Source of the DNA: Hippophae tibetana | Taxonomy: Eukaryota > Streptophyta > Magnoliopsida > Rosales > Elaeagnaceae | Direction: 5' to 3' | Length of the DNA: 64,000 bases | Assembly (NCBI GenBank): GCA_037013495.1 | Contig: CM072803.1 | Coordinates: forward strand, 11,550,001 to 11,614,000 | In this document: in pieces, positions 11,074 through 23,989 of the stretch | Position numbering within the stretch: position 1 is the stretch's first letter | How the letters are laid out: each line of letters starts with the position of its first letter | Translations under genes and position numbers: made by a program | The notes under the pieces: generated by a model | Seen by the model: only the letters and a program-made list of their open reading frames with translations | The model's database searches: none | What the model was told of the DNA's origin: nothing

Positions 11074-14000
11074 TCAGTGAGGTTGGCCCATTCTCAAAGC
11101 CACATAAGCCAAAACTCTACATCCTACTAACATTACAGCCAAAGCAGCCACATCCCACCACAAATCATCAAGACCAAGATACTTAATAGCAGGAAAGTCA
11201 ATTACCCTACAATGAATTCCATGTCCACATTGATAGACCTCATTTATTGAATATTGTACTCCCACAAGAAGCTTATAACAATAGTGACTAAAAGATATGT
11301 ACTTCAACCAAGCTATGAATGGTGGCATGTTCTGAATGTAGTATCCTCCAGCTAACAGAAATACCAACATAGTCACTGAGGCTAAAGTTGTGCCTTGCTT
11401 AACATCCATTAGAATAGCACCAAGAGCTAGTCCTATACCTTGAGCAACCAACACATTGAGAAGCATTATCAAAAGGGTAAGTGTATATGTGATTGGTGAA
11501 GGCTTTAGACCACCCATCCAATAAGTAATTGTTACAAAAGCTGTTGGAAGAATAAGCTCCATTGGCAAATCACCAGCCATTCGTGCAAAATAATACGAAG
11601 ATAGACGGTACATGCCTGAAGAACGTTCTTTTATAAGCATTGGTCTTTCTTGTGGGAAGGTAAAGATGGCATTGAATAGTGGAAAGAAGCCCCAAAATAT
11701 GGAGAAGAAGAAGAGAAGCCCAATCTGTCAAGCATTGATAAGTTGTTAGAGAAAGGAAAAAAGAGAGAGAACAATTACAATTTATGATTAAAAAATTGAT
11801 TTTATAATTTTTGATTCTTTGGTAAAAATAATTGTTGAATTGTTTAATAACAATTTCTAGAAAAAAGTAAATTTTAAATCACTAATAAATCTTTTAGAAA
11901 TTGAAAATTTGAATAAAAGAAATTACTATCATACATTTTCCTACTAAAAAACACTGAAACATAATAGGAAATTAAAATCGTTATCAAAGACAACTAACCC
12001 AAAAAGCATATTAAAATACCTGATCTTGTATGTGGGAACGGTCAGATTGCCACCATAAGAGACCTGAAAGAATTGCCACAGACATGACTTGGAAAATCCT
12101 TAAGCCAGAATAAGACTCATGCTTTCTTTCTTTAAAACTCCTTTTTAGTAGTACTTTAAATTGCACCAACCAGCTGGTGACCCATTCATTTTCACCACCT
12201 GCACAAGAGCATTAGCTAATTTTCATCATTCTCTGAGCTTCTGTACTAAACAGAGTTATGAAAATGTGCCAAACAATATAGGACATGTTTTAGGGTCCAT
12301 TTATTTATGCATATGAGATCTTAAGTTCTGACAGCCAAAAAAAAAAAAAATTTCTGAACCAAACAGGAAGAAATTTACCATAAATGCTTTTAGAACTTAA
12401 AAACACATTTTATGCTTCCTGATAGTAGCACAAATAGCATCCTTATTTCTAAAAGCGCTTTTGACTGAATCCGCTTTTAACAGAAACATAAAAAACACAC
12501 TCTTAGTTACCTCTTGATGATGTTGATCTATTTGATGTTGGAAAATGTTTTTCTTCGTAATTTTTGTGAATCTCAGTCTTCAAGACAGGGTACAGGTTCT
12601 TTTTATAAGATATTATCAGGTTCTGTTTAATTGAGTTTTGATCATGATCATGACATTCCAATTTTCCATGTGACTGTACTTGATCATCCTGTTTCATATC
12701 AGGTGATATACCTGCAATTCCAAAAATAAAAAAAGGAAGAAAATTAAAAAACTTTAAAGAATGTAACGAAAAGTCATGTTTCGGAGACCAATATTGTTAT
12801 AATACAGAATCACATATATAATTAATTATAATCATTGATATTTGGATACTAATCCTTACAAAATCACATCTCTATTTAAAAAGTTACAAATCAAATTCTT
12901 CTTTATCTTTTTCTTAAAGAAAACAGTAAAGTGATGAGGAGGAAACAAATAAAGTTGAATTAATGGTATAAAATGAAGGTTGTCCATATCACAATTATTG
13001 TTAGCAGATATAATCTCTTATCTAAAGCCTATTGGACCCTCTTATTTGACCTTTACAACTGTTAAGTCTTTATTTGATGACTTTATTATTATTTTACTGT
13101 TCATATTCAAGAAACTAGTAGTCTTCAGTTATATTTTCAAAAACCAACATAACACTACAGGTTTGAAATGACTTGTGCTGTCCTAATTCACTTAGGTTCA
13201 GCTCATCTGAGATGAGCTATATAGATAACTTTCAACTGAATTGAGCTTAAGCAGTTCACAAACAATAACAACACACATAAAACACAACTGATTTACCTGT
13301 TAAGCAAAACTAGCTCACATGAACCTTTTCACTAGACACAGCAAATTGTGACCAAAATCAATGGCAATAGAAGCTTGCTTCCTAATCCATTATTACTTGT
13401 TGGTGAAAAAGCATTATAGTTTGTTTTCAAAATGAACACTTAGATAAATATTTTACTACAAATTTTTTCTCAAAGTTACAAAAAAAATCTCAAAGTTATT
13501 GAGGTTAACAAGTACAAAGACTTTTATTTGATAGGGGAAACTCATGGTTGAATTATATTACTACTTATAATTTATTTTAAGTTAGTTTTATTTCATAATA
13601 GATTTTAGTCGCTATTCATTTTACTGTTTATTTTTCCAATTTTCATAATAATATACATATTTATGTGAAAAATATTATACACTCATTTAACTTTCCAGAA
13701 AAATTGACTTAACTCATCATGCTTTGTGAAATATGTTGAAGACTCAACCAAAAGGGGTGATTTTCGTATTTAATTTGCATGAAATGAATTAGAGCTACAA
13801 ACATTAAAGAACTAAGTTTGAATTTTTGGTTGGAACCTAATTTAAATTAATATATCATGGAATTGATAAATCATTATACACAGAAAATATGAACTTAAAA
13901 GTGGTAATGAGAATTAAGGATCGAGTTGGTTGCATACCATTGGCAAGATCAAGCAAGAAATCAGCAGGGTTCATGAAATTGAATCCAGGAACGTATCCAA

Positions 14001-15491
14001 TGGACTCGAAATAGTCCATGATCCGACCTGCAGGTCCACAATAAATGGGGCAACCCTCAGACAAAACCAACACCTTATCAAACATCCTATACAACCTACT
14101 AGAAGGCTGATGGATGGTGGTCACCAAAGTCCGGCCACCACGTGCCAAGGTTCTCAACTTTGCTATAATTCGCTGGGCTGTTGTCGAATCGAGCCCCGAT
14201 GTAGGCTCATCAAGCAACAACAAACTTGGGTTAATCAACATTTCTTGCCCAATACTGACCCGTTTTCTTTCTCCACCTGAAACACCTCTTATCAAAGGTC
14301 CACCAACAATACTATTCCTACACCTTGTTAAACCAAGCTCCATAATTATCATCTCAGCTTGTTCAATTTTCTTTTCTTTTGTTAACTTTTTTGGAAGCCT
14401 TAATAGAGCAGCATATATTAAAGTCTCTAAAACTGTCAAGTGTTGATACAAAACATCATCTTGAGTAACAAAACCTGTTTTGCGTTTCATTGAGTTTGAA
14501 AATGGTTTTCCATTGTATGAAATTGAGCCTGCAGAGATTTTACCAGGCAGACGACCAGCTAAAGCTGTTAAAAGGGTCGTCTTGCCACTACCCGATGGAC
14601 CTAACATTGCTAGTAACTCGCCGGGTCGAACGATTCCACTCACTCCATTGATGACTGTTCTTGTTGGTTTTGGCTCTTCTGAAGCAAAACAACTTCGCTT
14701 TGTTGGGTTTAGCTTAATTGTATAAGAAACATCTTCAAACTGTAAAAAGGTACACATTATTTTGTAAGTACATGCATGATATTTTGTTGAGAAATATATA
14801 TTTTTTTTAAGAAAAATTCTGTAAGGATCCTTGCAAACTTAGTTTCATGTATTTTTTTATTACAATTTAATATTTTTGTTATTAAAAAGTCATATTACAA
14901 GAATAAAATTAATTTTTTAAAATTGCATTATAGATGGTAGTTTGACTTAAATAATTACAATTAAAAAAATTGAAGAAAAATAATAATTTATTTTCTCCCT
15001 AGGTCACTAGTTGATGTGGATTGAATGCGTGTCTTTTGAAAAGAAACTTTTAATTTGTACCATAAAATATAAAATTTGATTACACTTTGTACTGGATGAT
15101 ATTTTTAGGTGAAACAATAGTATTATTAGGAAACAATAGTATTATTTTGAAAGACTACACTTAACCAACTGAAAAACCTGATGATGAGTGATCAGTTTCG
15201 AAGAATATTAGATTGTGTAAATTAATTAATGTAACATAATTATATTTTATAACATACCTTGAGAGTAACAGGGTGCAAAGGTTCAAGGAAAATGGAGAGT
15301 CTAGCAGAGGCAAGTGGTGATTGCAAATGATGTTCAACTTGCATTTCAGTAGAACCTTCAAAGGATGAGTTGATGATGACATTATTATTGGTTGTAGAAG
15401 AACATGAAGGCTCTGCATGAACTACAGAGCCATTATCTGAACGGTTGAGATTTGTGTGCAAAATGTTACTTTCTTGCTCTGGTGGCATCAT
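11074..15491 (-). CDS. ABCG21: ABC transporter G family half-transporter, ABCG21-like (5 exons)
   Basis: Membrane half-transporter of the White-Brown (ABCG) family. It uses ATP to move small lipophilic substrates and works as a dimer, usually in the plasma membrane. Exons: 15491-15258, 14739-13938, 12711-12511, 12198-12020 and 11724-11074. All introns are GT-AG and the joined frame is open for about 688 residues (Arabidopsis ABCG21 is of similar length). The nucleotide-binding domain comes first: Walker [10 protein letters not shown] (about residues 125-133), signature VSGGERKR (about 231), Walker [14 protein letters not shown] (about 251), H-loop TIHQPSS (about 286-292). Exons 4-5 hold the membrane domain, with [20 protein letters not shown] and a hydrophobic C-terminal half. 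The start MMPPEQES and the linker [16 protein letters not shown] in exon 3 resemble ABCG21 rather than ABCG14 or ABCG25. In Arabidopsis, ABCG21 and ABCG22 have been linked to stomatal and drought behaviour; whether this gene shares that is inference. No lesion seen. Confidence 0.95.
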
Positions 15492-15532
15492 TTCAATTGA
15501 TGATTAAAATGAAAGTCAAGCAAATGGGTTTT

Positions 15533-15567
<35 letters not shown>
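15533..15567 (-). repeat. (CAA)n microsatellite in the ABCG21-like leader
   Basis: About eleven GTT repeats on the plus strand, i.e. (CAA)n in the sense of the ABCG21-like gene. It lies 42-76 bp upstream of the ATG, between a candidate TATA box (15596-15603) and the start, so it is probably transcribed as 5' untranslated leader. A Gln-rich upstream open frame (61 codons, 15488-15673, minus) runs through it and overlaps the true ATG. I read that frame as a by-product of the repeat. Confidence 0.8.
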
Positions 15568-15568
<1 letters not shown>

Positions 15569-15595
15569 CGGTTGTGAGAGTAAAGAAACTAAGTG

Positions 15596-15603
15596 AATAT
15601 ATA
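15596..15603 (-). promoter_or_regulatory. Candidate TATA box of the ABCG21-like gene
   Basis: The minus strand reads CTATATATTC here, about 105 bp upstream of the ATG at 15491. That would place transcription start near 15570 and a leader of about 75-80 nt containing the (CAA)n tract. A second candidate, CTTTATAAAG, lies at about 15652-15661. Between the two, CATGTGA and CATGCA-type motifs occur. Only position and sequence support this. Confidence 0.45.
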
Positions 15604-16766
15604 GGTCATGAACAAAGCTCACATGCAAGAACAAGTCATGTGATGTGAGTTCTTTATAAAGGGAGGAAGGCACGAGAAGACAAATTAATTAATGGCAATA
15701 ATTAGTAGTAGTAGTAGTATTAATGAGTAGAGACTAGGATGATTGATATATTTATGGTTCAATTTCTATGCTATTCCTTTTGCTTTTGCTTTTCTTCTTA
15801 TCTTGTGTACGTGTCTTAAGGGCATTTGTTTTGGTCTTTTTTCCGATCCCATTTTTGTTGTATAAAGATAGAATTTTAATTAGTCAATATCCCATCATTC
15901 TGATTTTACCAATTTATTTTATGTATTAAATAATAAATTATTTAAAGATGGAATATAAAGTATAAAATAAATATTAGATTGAATATAAAGTTATATAATT
16001 TTTACATATATATACTTATAATATGTTCCGGTTAAAGTTTTTACACATGTATATAAAAATTTTAAATACACGTGTAACTTTACTTTTCATACACAGATTT
16101 TACATTAACATATTTGTTTAACTTATCTTCCATTATTAATTATGCAAATAAATTTAACTATGAGGTGATTTCAGTAACAAAAATATGAAGTTCATGTTTA
16201 GATTTCCAAATTTGGTTAATTGAAGAATTATGTTTAGTGAATTCTTTTGAATATTTTTTTTATGTAATAAATTATAATATAATTATGACTAATATAATTA
16301 TTAATTATTAATTAAAATGTTATAAATTTTTAACATAATTAATTATTATAAATAAATCTTCTCGATTCTTTTACATAATGACTTTTATAGTTTAGTGTAG
16401 GATAATAAGGAAGAAATGGACTACATGGGTCCAAATTTTGACAGCAAAAACAGATTGAAAAAAGTTAAATAATAACATAATTTCTATGTGCCATTTCATA
16501 AATATATACCAGTGCACAGGGAAAATTATTATAATATTATTGTAAAATATGGTAAATATTTTATATTTATTATACAAATAAAAATTTAGATTTTAATTAT
16601 ATTATTATTAAAAAATATCACAGAAATGAGAAAAATATGCACTTAGATTTTATATATTTTTAACTATATTATACAAATCTTCTTTTGAATGGAATAATTA
16701 ACTAGAAAGTTAATGTAAAAATAAATAAACAAATAAAAATTTACTTTAATAATAATATAATTAAAG

Positions 16767-16770
<4 letters not shown>

Positions 16771-16824
<54 letters not shown>
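16771..16824. repeat. (AT)n microsatellite
   Basis: Uninterrupted TA dinucleotide run of about 54 bp. It could extrude as a cruciform and is likely variable in length. Confidence 0.95.
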
Positions 16825-16826
<2 letters not shown>

Positions 16827-17527
16827 CATTCACACATCCATAGTATATTGTATCATTAAAGTCAGAAGCTAAGCTACTTCATTTTCAACGACCCACTACG
16901 GTGTAATGTGTAAGAAGTGGAGTTTAATTGATAAGAATTCCAATAACCCCATCACAATATTTCTTATTTTTTTAAATAACTAAGGATATATTAATTTCTT
17001 TATATCTTTAGATCATGATTTTTTTAAAGAGTGTATCTATTTTTATTTTCATTGAATATTTCTTTATGCTACAAAATATTAAAATAATAAAAATTTATTT
17101 TTAACTTATAATTAATTATGATATTAATTGTATAATCTCAAAATTTATAATAAATATTTTTTTTTAAAAGAAATGGTATCCCTAAGAAAAAAAATAAAAA
17201 AACACAATATGCTTATTTTTTATCGGATCTATGAGTCTAAATGTATTAGCAAATAGCATATTGTCACATCATTTATTGTTTATTATAAATTTTAATATTC
17301 ATCAATTTTTCGAAGTAAAAGGATAAATGTGCTTGAATTCCTTTTAGCCTTTCTAGCTGTCAAATTCTTATTTAATGGTAGAGATAGTGGTTGAGATCAT
17401 GTCGTCTTCTTTATAAAAATGATTGTGTTTTTTTTTTAAATAATTTTAAGGGCACATGAATTTTTTAAATATATATATATATATATATATATAAATTATA
17501 ATTTAAACATATAATTTAAAATAAAAA

Positions 17528-17531
<4 letters not shown>

Positions 17532-17588
<57 letters not shown>
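17532..17588. repeat. (AT)n microsatellite
   Basis: Uninterrupted TA run of about 57 bp, the longest in the window. A shorter one lies at 17468-17493. Confidence 0.95.
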
Positions 17589-17589
<1 letters not shown>

Positions 17590-19256
17590 CTAAGTGAACT
17601 ACAAATAGCAATAGAATTCACTTATTAAGAAAACATTACAAATAAATGGAATATAATAAGTCTATATTGTTAAATGTTTTCTTAATTTAGTTATATGTTA
17701 TATATGTTTTACTAATCAATTATAGTGTAAGTATTGAGTTGGATGTTAGATGGAAAAATTAAAATATTGAAGATTTGATTATTTAATAAAATGAGATTAT
17801 AGTAGATTGATGCATAAATTATAATAAAAAAATGCTTTACAACGATGGTTGCTATTAATTGCTAAAATATGTGAATAGAAAAATTAAAAGAAATTAACAA
17901 CAAACTATAGAAAAATTGATAGAAAATAGGTAAAATTTAGCATTTATCACAAACATTTTGTTTCATGCATATATGCTAATTGTATTATTAGACTAGATCA
18001 TAGCTTTTTTAAGTATACATGGTTATATTATTCCGCTTGAATTACATAACTAAATTATTAGTCAATCTCTTTTAAAGAAAAAATATTATTTATATCTATA
18101 AAAACTTTATTTCCTTTATAAAAATATTTAATATTTTAAAATAATATCTCCAATGGAACTAAAGTAAAACATATTATTACAAACAATCTCTACTAGTAAG
18201 CTTTTTCATCCATTTTTCTTACATACTTTCTCAATTTTACTAAATTATGAAAATATATTTTTTAAAATGATAAAGTAAAAAAAAATATTTAATTATTTTT
18301 TATATTTGTTAAAATAAAATCTATTATAAATAAATAAATTCATAAAATATAAAATTTTATTTAAATTAAAGAATTATCCTAAAAATTAATCTAATAATTT
18401 TGATTTTTTTCTTCACTCATATATTTTCATCTTTCTCTCACTATTAGATTTACAAAATATCTACATTATCCAAAATATTCTTCATTATTGATATTTATTG
18501 ATTATAAAATTAATAGATTAATTAACTAAATTCATAAAAATATTTTTAAAATTATTTAGAATGTCTTATAAAAAATTAAAAATTTACTTTTAGTACAATT
18601 AACATGATTAAAAAATTAATTACTGTATTCAAGAATTATAATATATGTTTATATTTATTGTATATTTTATTAAAAATGAGTTTATAATAATGTTATCCTA
18701 AGTCACTTAATACATAAATATTGATTCCAACAAATTTAATATCAAATATTTATATTTTTATAAATTAGTTAAATTTGTTAACTTTATTGTTAATTTCATT
18801 ATAAATATTAAAATTAAAAATACTATGATATTTTCATCAATATATTTTGAATTATACGAGATTAATTAGATAAATTCTAATATTATTAATATAATATATT
18901 TATTTTTATACTTTAACCTATTAAAACTATCTTTATATTAAATTATATAAAAGTTTAAGTGAATTTTTAATCTTAAATAATATTATATAATGTATTAAGT
19001 GCTATTGAAATTTTAAAGAATCCATTTTATAAATAATTAAGAAATTTTAGTGAGTGCATTCTATATCTCATTATGTCATTTTCAAAATTAATCTTAACCA
19101 CGTGAATTAAGTAAATAATTTGATTATTTTACATATATTAAAAAATTTGCTCATATCAATAAGATGAGATTGATTTTGAAGCTATAATCATTTCAAATTC
19201 GGATTGAAAAGTACACAATCTATAAGATTCAGATTGAATTCAAATTGACAAACATT

Positions 19257-20293
19257 AACTACTATAAAAAGGGGTATTAAAGTCGGTTAAAAATCGACTT
19301 TAAATGAAATGACTTAAAATAATTTTTTTTTAATTTACTCGTTTTCTATTATACTCAAATAAAAAAACTTGTATTCGAGCAGAAAAAAAACCAAAATCAG
19401 TTTAGCAAATAGTTTAAATAATACAAATAATTAAAAAATAAAATATTAATTAATAGTAGAAAAATTACCATGGTATATTCTTCTCATGATGTTATAATAC
19501 AAACCTATATATATAATACAAAAAATTATACACATAAATAACAACACATAATAATAGAAAAAATATGAATAATAAGTGCGTAAAATTAATAAAAATACAT
19601 ACAAGAGTAAATGAAGTGACAAAATGAAGGAAATGAAGAAAAATTGTGTTTTGTAAGTAAGAAATGGGTATAAAGTTTTTGAGTATTTCGCTTAAAAAAT
19701 AGGGCATCTAAAAGATTAGTTAGAGAGGAAGAAAACCCATTAAACGGCGCTGAAAATGGTGGTCGTAAGTGACCAGAAAATGAGAAAGAGTGGAGGAGAA
19801 GTGGAAAAGGTTTTGAGTTTTTGAGAGTTATGCAACACTTGGAATAGTTTTTGTCTGGGGAAGAAAGAAAAGAAAAGAATTTATCCATGTGTGTAGCGTC
19901 GGTTCTACGTGTCAATTGACGCTATCCACGTGTGTAGCGTCGATTCCAGGTGTCAACCGATGCTATGCTACGTGGATAGCGTCGATTGACGTGGTGAATC
20001 GACACTATCCACGTAGGACGTAGCATTGGTTGACTTGTTGAACCAATGATATGCGTGGACGTAGCGTCGGTTTCAGGTGTCAACTGACGCTACGCTACGT
20101 GGATAGCGTTGGTTCACCACGTCAACCGACGTTATGTCCATGTGTAGCATTGGTTCGACACGTCAACCGATGCTACGTTCTATGTGGATAGCATCGGTTC
20201 TACACCGAACCGACTTTAAATTCATTATAAGTAATTTGTTTTTCCAAAAATCGACTTTATATATCGACTTAAATACCCATTTTTGTAGTAGTG
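19257..20293. mobile_element. Non-autonomous CACTA (En/Spm) DNA transposon
   Basis: A 1037-bp element. The right end, read inward, starts CACTACTACAAAAATGGG; the left end reads AACTACTATAAAAAGGGG, the same terminus with two base changes. Both continue with matching inner sequence (TATTAAAGTCGG and TATTTAAGTCGA). It is flanked by the 3-bp duplication ATT (19254-19256 and 20294-20296), the size expected for CACTA transposons. No transposase is present, so movement would need an enzyme from elsewhere. The interior has an AT-rich left half and a GC-rich right half with the palindromic repeat array at 19889-20215. The 109-residue minus-strand frame at 19586-19915 resembles nothing I know. Confidence 0.9.
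19889..20215. repeat. Array of about eight palindromic 41-bp units in the CACTA element
   Basis: About eight units spaced roughly 41 bp apart. Each begins TAGCGTCGGTT (or variants AGCATTGG, AGCGTTGG) and ends with the reverse complement AACCGACGCTA, separated by about 9-10 bp that often read as variants of ACGTGTC. Each unit can thus fold as a hairpin. Such subterminal repeats are a known feature of CACTA elements, where the element-encoded DNA-binding protein binds them. The array is much richer in G+C and CpG than anything nearby. Confidence 0.88.
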
Positions 20294-20296
20294 ATT

Positions 20297-21157
20297 ATAA
20301 TCTATTATAATCCAATTATAACTTAATTACTAATAAAAATTATAAATAAATACATATTTTATTTTATTTTTTGTTATATTTAAATATTATATATATCATA
20401 ATCATATAAAATTACTATTTTAATTTAAACAACAAAAATATAATTTTTAATTATCTATAATAGTTTAGTAAGTCTCAAAGCATAATTTTTATTTTTGTGA
20501 TTCTTTTAGTCGTAACTATAAAATAATAAATTTTGCTAAAGATCACCGATTTAAAATTAAAATAATGTATATATTGTAATTAATTATCTATGATAATAAT
20601 TCATTTATGAGTTTTAAGTTAAATATTCGATCAAAATATTTTGATCTATTCTCGTTCAGACATACTAAATTGAATTGATTGTATCATTGGATCAATTTTA
20701 GATTAAAAGTCTTCAAATTTGATTTAAATAGCATCATATTTAAAAGGATGAAACATAAACTGTTTTAATTCGCTTTTCATCACTAACGTGAACTATTTAT
20801 AAGTTTCTGTTTGGTTTTATATGAATATGTAAATCATGTTTTATACATATTTAAGAAGGTGTGAATGGATAGAGCTCATAGTAGGATCAATCCAACATGA
20901 TGGATCTTTTCATTATTGAGCCAACATCCCAATTCGATTAAAAAAAGATTTTGGGAGGTAATTAGTATGACTGATAGGAGGATTGATTCGTTATCGAGCT
21001 ACGTACATACTCTTCACATGTTGAAATTGTGAAATAAGTCATTGTTGAGTGGATTGATACATTGTGTTATGTGATAAAATAATTTTTAATGAGTGAATAT
21101 ATCCCCTTTAGAGTACGATTCAATAAAGTTGGATTCATGATTTTGAAACTTACCTTA
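20297..21157. other. Spacer between the CACTA element and the Tat-like LTR
   Basis: AT-rich, no coding signal, no obvious repeats. It marks the left flank of the large gypsy block. Confidence 0.5.
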
Positions 21158-21713
21158 TATTAATGATAATTTCGTACATTCCACATGATAGTAAAAAAAT
21201 AATCCTAATCATTGTACAAATGTAAAAGTAGTATAATTATCATAAGGGATAAGAACTAAGTAATTATCCTTTAGTTATTCTAAAGAAATGTCAAAAGATT
21301 ATCCTTATTTATTTGAACAAAAAATTTAGCAGATAATAAAGGATAGATGTTTAAAGAGAATCGATCTATATAGTAGATAACTATCTATAATACATTACAT
21401 TTGCTTAATCCTAATCAAACAAAGATGAGCTACAAAGTTTATTCTTTCCTCTATATAGTCATATATGTATAATATAATTTCATATTTGATATCTACTATC
21501 ATAATATGATACATCTCATAATAAAGAATCACATCTAAATACTCCATTTTCATATAATTATATAGAGAGATTGAGATCTCTTCTATCCTTCATCTTAAAG
21601 TTACTAACTCAAGGATCATAGATTCGAATATCACTCTCCTAAGGTGGTCCAACATCCTAATAGTTTATTCATCTTGTAGATTCTACACAGAACAATCTTA
21701 TCTAGTGTTGACA
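21158..21713 (+). repeat. Tat-like element, left LTR
   Basis: Aligns along its length with 37263-37832. Shared landmarks are AATCCTAATCATTGTACAA near the start, GTAGATAACTATCTA in the middle, and a final AATAGTTTATTCAT leading to GTTGACA. The first bases are worn (TATTAATGA where the right copy has TGTTGGAGG), so the left edge is approximate. Divergence between the copies is high, pointing to an old insertion. Confidence 0.82.
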
Positions 21714-22400
21714 AAAAATGGTACCCACATATGGTGTCGTCTAAGGGAAAAAAGTATGTTCTATTTGGATAAAAAAATTTAAAATTGTAGGAATCTCAAA
21801 AAAAATTCTAAGTTCTTGATCTACTAAGAAATAAATAAAAAAAGACAGACCTTGGACCTTAGTAATAATGTTTTTTGAAAAGAGAACATTAAAGTCTTCT
21901 AACTCTATTATCATCTTTTTTGGATTGCAAAAAGATTCATGGATCAAACAACTAGCTCCACATCTCAGACCCTAACAACTAGTCAAGAGGCTTAGCCTGT
22001 TAACTAACATGTTATTCTTCTTACTCCATTGCAGTCTATAAAAAATTTGGGCACTACACTTGGACTTGGCTGCCCACAATGGGTCAGGCAAGCCAAAAAG
22101 GTAAAGCGATCTCAAACCCGAGTCTGCTTGGAGATGTTGAAAAATGCACTCGAAGCCATCATGGAGTGCCTACCAAAGCCACTACCTCCTACACCAGTTA
22201 TTAACTTAGAGAACATCCATGTGGAATCCTCCAATGCCTAGAGTGCATAAGGCAAACCAATAACCATCTAGCACTTGGCTAGTAAGATGACCATTTGAGA
22301 TAGGACTTGAGGCCCATGTCGAGTACCATTGGCCAACAAGTGGTTGGCTAGGGAATAACATATAGGCCTAGTATCACCGGCCATGGTCTGTTAGGAAGTG

Positions 22401-22947
22401 CTACCCAAGCCGTGTGTTGTCACCGGGGATTTGGGTGGCCAGAATTACTACCCATAACCATTATCGCTTGCCAGAACATGGACGGTCAAGGAGAGCTATT
22501 CGGGATAGTTGTCACCGACCAGGGTTTGATCTATTTGGATCTACCTGTTAGGTCGACCTTTAGCATATAACCTTTACACATCTACCACCCTTTGGTTGTG
22601 CAAGGTGGACCTGAGTTGCTTCGTCCCATAACGTGTGATCTTTTATTATGCTTGACCAAGAACTTGACCTTTGCTATGGGTACATTCCTGCATATGAACC
22701 ATCATAACATACACGTCTCCTAATCCTATCTAAGGATGAGCCTTACAAGACCAACCACCGTAGTACATCATTTTCACTAGATGAACAAGAAAGGTTAGAT
22801 TAGTTCCTAAGATAAGGTAAATATATATTGGCATGGTCTTACGAGGATATGCCTAGCATAGATCCAAGAATCATAATCACCACCTAAATGTGAACCCAAA
22901 ATTCAAACTTGTCATACAAAAGAGAAGATCATATAATCAAGCAAGAT
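22401..22947 (+). repeat. Duplicated Tat internal segment, copy 1
   Basis: About 547 bp that recurs at 31756-32303 with roughly 85-90% identity by eye. In copy 2 it leads into the reverse transcriptase; here it stops abruptly inside the same motif (AATCAAGCAAGAT) and continues as Athila-like LTR sequence. The preceding part (21714-22400) is Tat leader and gag territory without a readable frame apart from 22029-22241. Confidence 0.85.
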
Positions 22948-23989
22948 TTTAGACTTCATTATTATTATTATTTAAATTTTATTACAGATTTGAAGAAAAT
23001 GAAGATCCAAAATTTTAGAAGCATATTATCTAACGACTCTCAAATTTAAATGTAGATTTATATAAACAAAAGAATAAATATAAACATAAAAGAAAACGAA
23101 AAAAAGACGTATGAACAGAAGGGTTACTATATATATATATATATATAAACCAAAAAGAGAGGCAACTGGAGGTAAAATAGAACAAAAGAAGAAAAAAGAA
23201 AGCTACTCCGAAACAAAAAGGAAGAAATAACTTGACAACATGTACAAACGCAGATTTTTTAGCATTAACTTTTCTTTCGATTCCTCTTAGAAAAAATTAT
23301 GATGATTTTGTTTATTTAAATTTAATTTTTTGCATGAACTAATTTTTCCTTATTCTAGGAAGAAGATGTAATCTAATTATGAACTATGCTTGATTTTCTA
23401 TGTTAATTTGAATTATTTTTCTTCATGTTTTTCTGATTTATTTTGAGTTTAATGCTTTTAATTAACTGATCATTAATTAGATAATTTTAATCTTGTTATT
23501 TACTATCGAAAGAGGGAATTATAGGATAAATCTGAAATATTTCAGCATAGGTAAATATAGAGATCGAAAGACTTGTATGAACCTATGTAGTATTAAAATC
23601 ATAGGTCTTAATGCTTTCTTGCTTTGTTAAATTGTATACTCTCGTGCAAATTTATGAACAAGAATGTTTCCAATTGACTATTGAAAAAGTATTTTTGATG
23701 TTTTTTGGAGATTGCTAACAAATAGAGAGAATTAAATTCAATTTGCTAGAAGTTTTCTTCCTATTAATTTAATCTTTGAACATCTTTATTTTCTTTTACG
23801 CATTTTATTTAAATTGATTTGATTTTATATTATAATTACAATAACCTTTGTGACTTCTCTAGATAAAATTGAGATTAGTATAATTTTGGTATTTGTCAAA
23901 AATAAGTTACTGATTCGTGAGGATGATACTATTCTTATTACTTTACTATAAAGCTACGATATTGTGCACTTATAATTTTGCACCGATCA
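22948..23989 (+). repeat. Athila-like LTR, copy A1 (5' truncated)
   Basis: Matches 29947-31228 and 32609-33689. Shared landmarks: TTTAAATTTTATTACAGATTTG, TACTATCGAAAGAGGGAATT, and GACTTCTCTAGATAAAATTGAG near the end. It lacks the TGATAACTTG start; the Tat segment joins directly to LTR position ~90. Confidence 0.87.

Larger units (their letters stand above)
15674..19256. other. AT-rich intergenic spacer with long (AT)n tracts
   Basis: No gene is supported. Its proximal part (15674 to about 16400) is the upstream region of the ABCG21-like gene. Long pure (AT)n tracts lie at about 16771-16824, 17468-17493 and 17532-17588. Open frames here are short and made of low-complexity residues. Confidence 0.6.

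Noticed and set aside
13930-14725. Three plus-strand frames of 81-116 residues
   Set aside because: They are antisense shadows of exon 2 of the ABCG21-like gene.
15488-15673. 61-codon minus-strand frame with a glutamine run upstream of the ABCG gene
   Set aside because: The Gln run is the (CAA)n microsatellite read in frame. The frame overlaps the real ATG and resembles no protein.
19586-19915. 109-residue minus-strand frame inside the CACTA element
   Set aside because: Ser/Phe/Leu-rich with no recognised domain. Its start lies in the palindromic array, so it is probably chance, although a captured scrap cannot be excluded.
21600-21630. GATTCGAAT word resembling a tRNA T-loop
   Set aside because: It lies inside an LTR, and no cloverleaf or A-box can be built around it.
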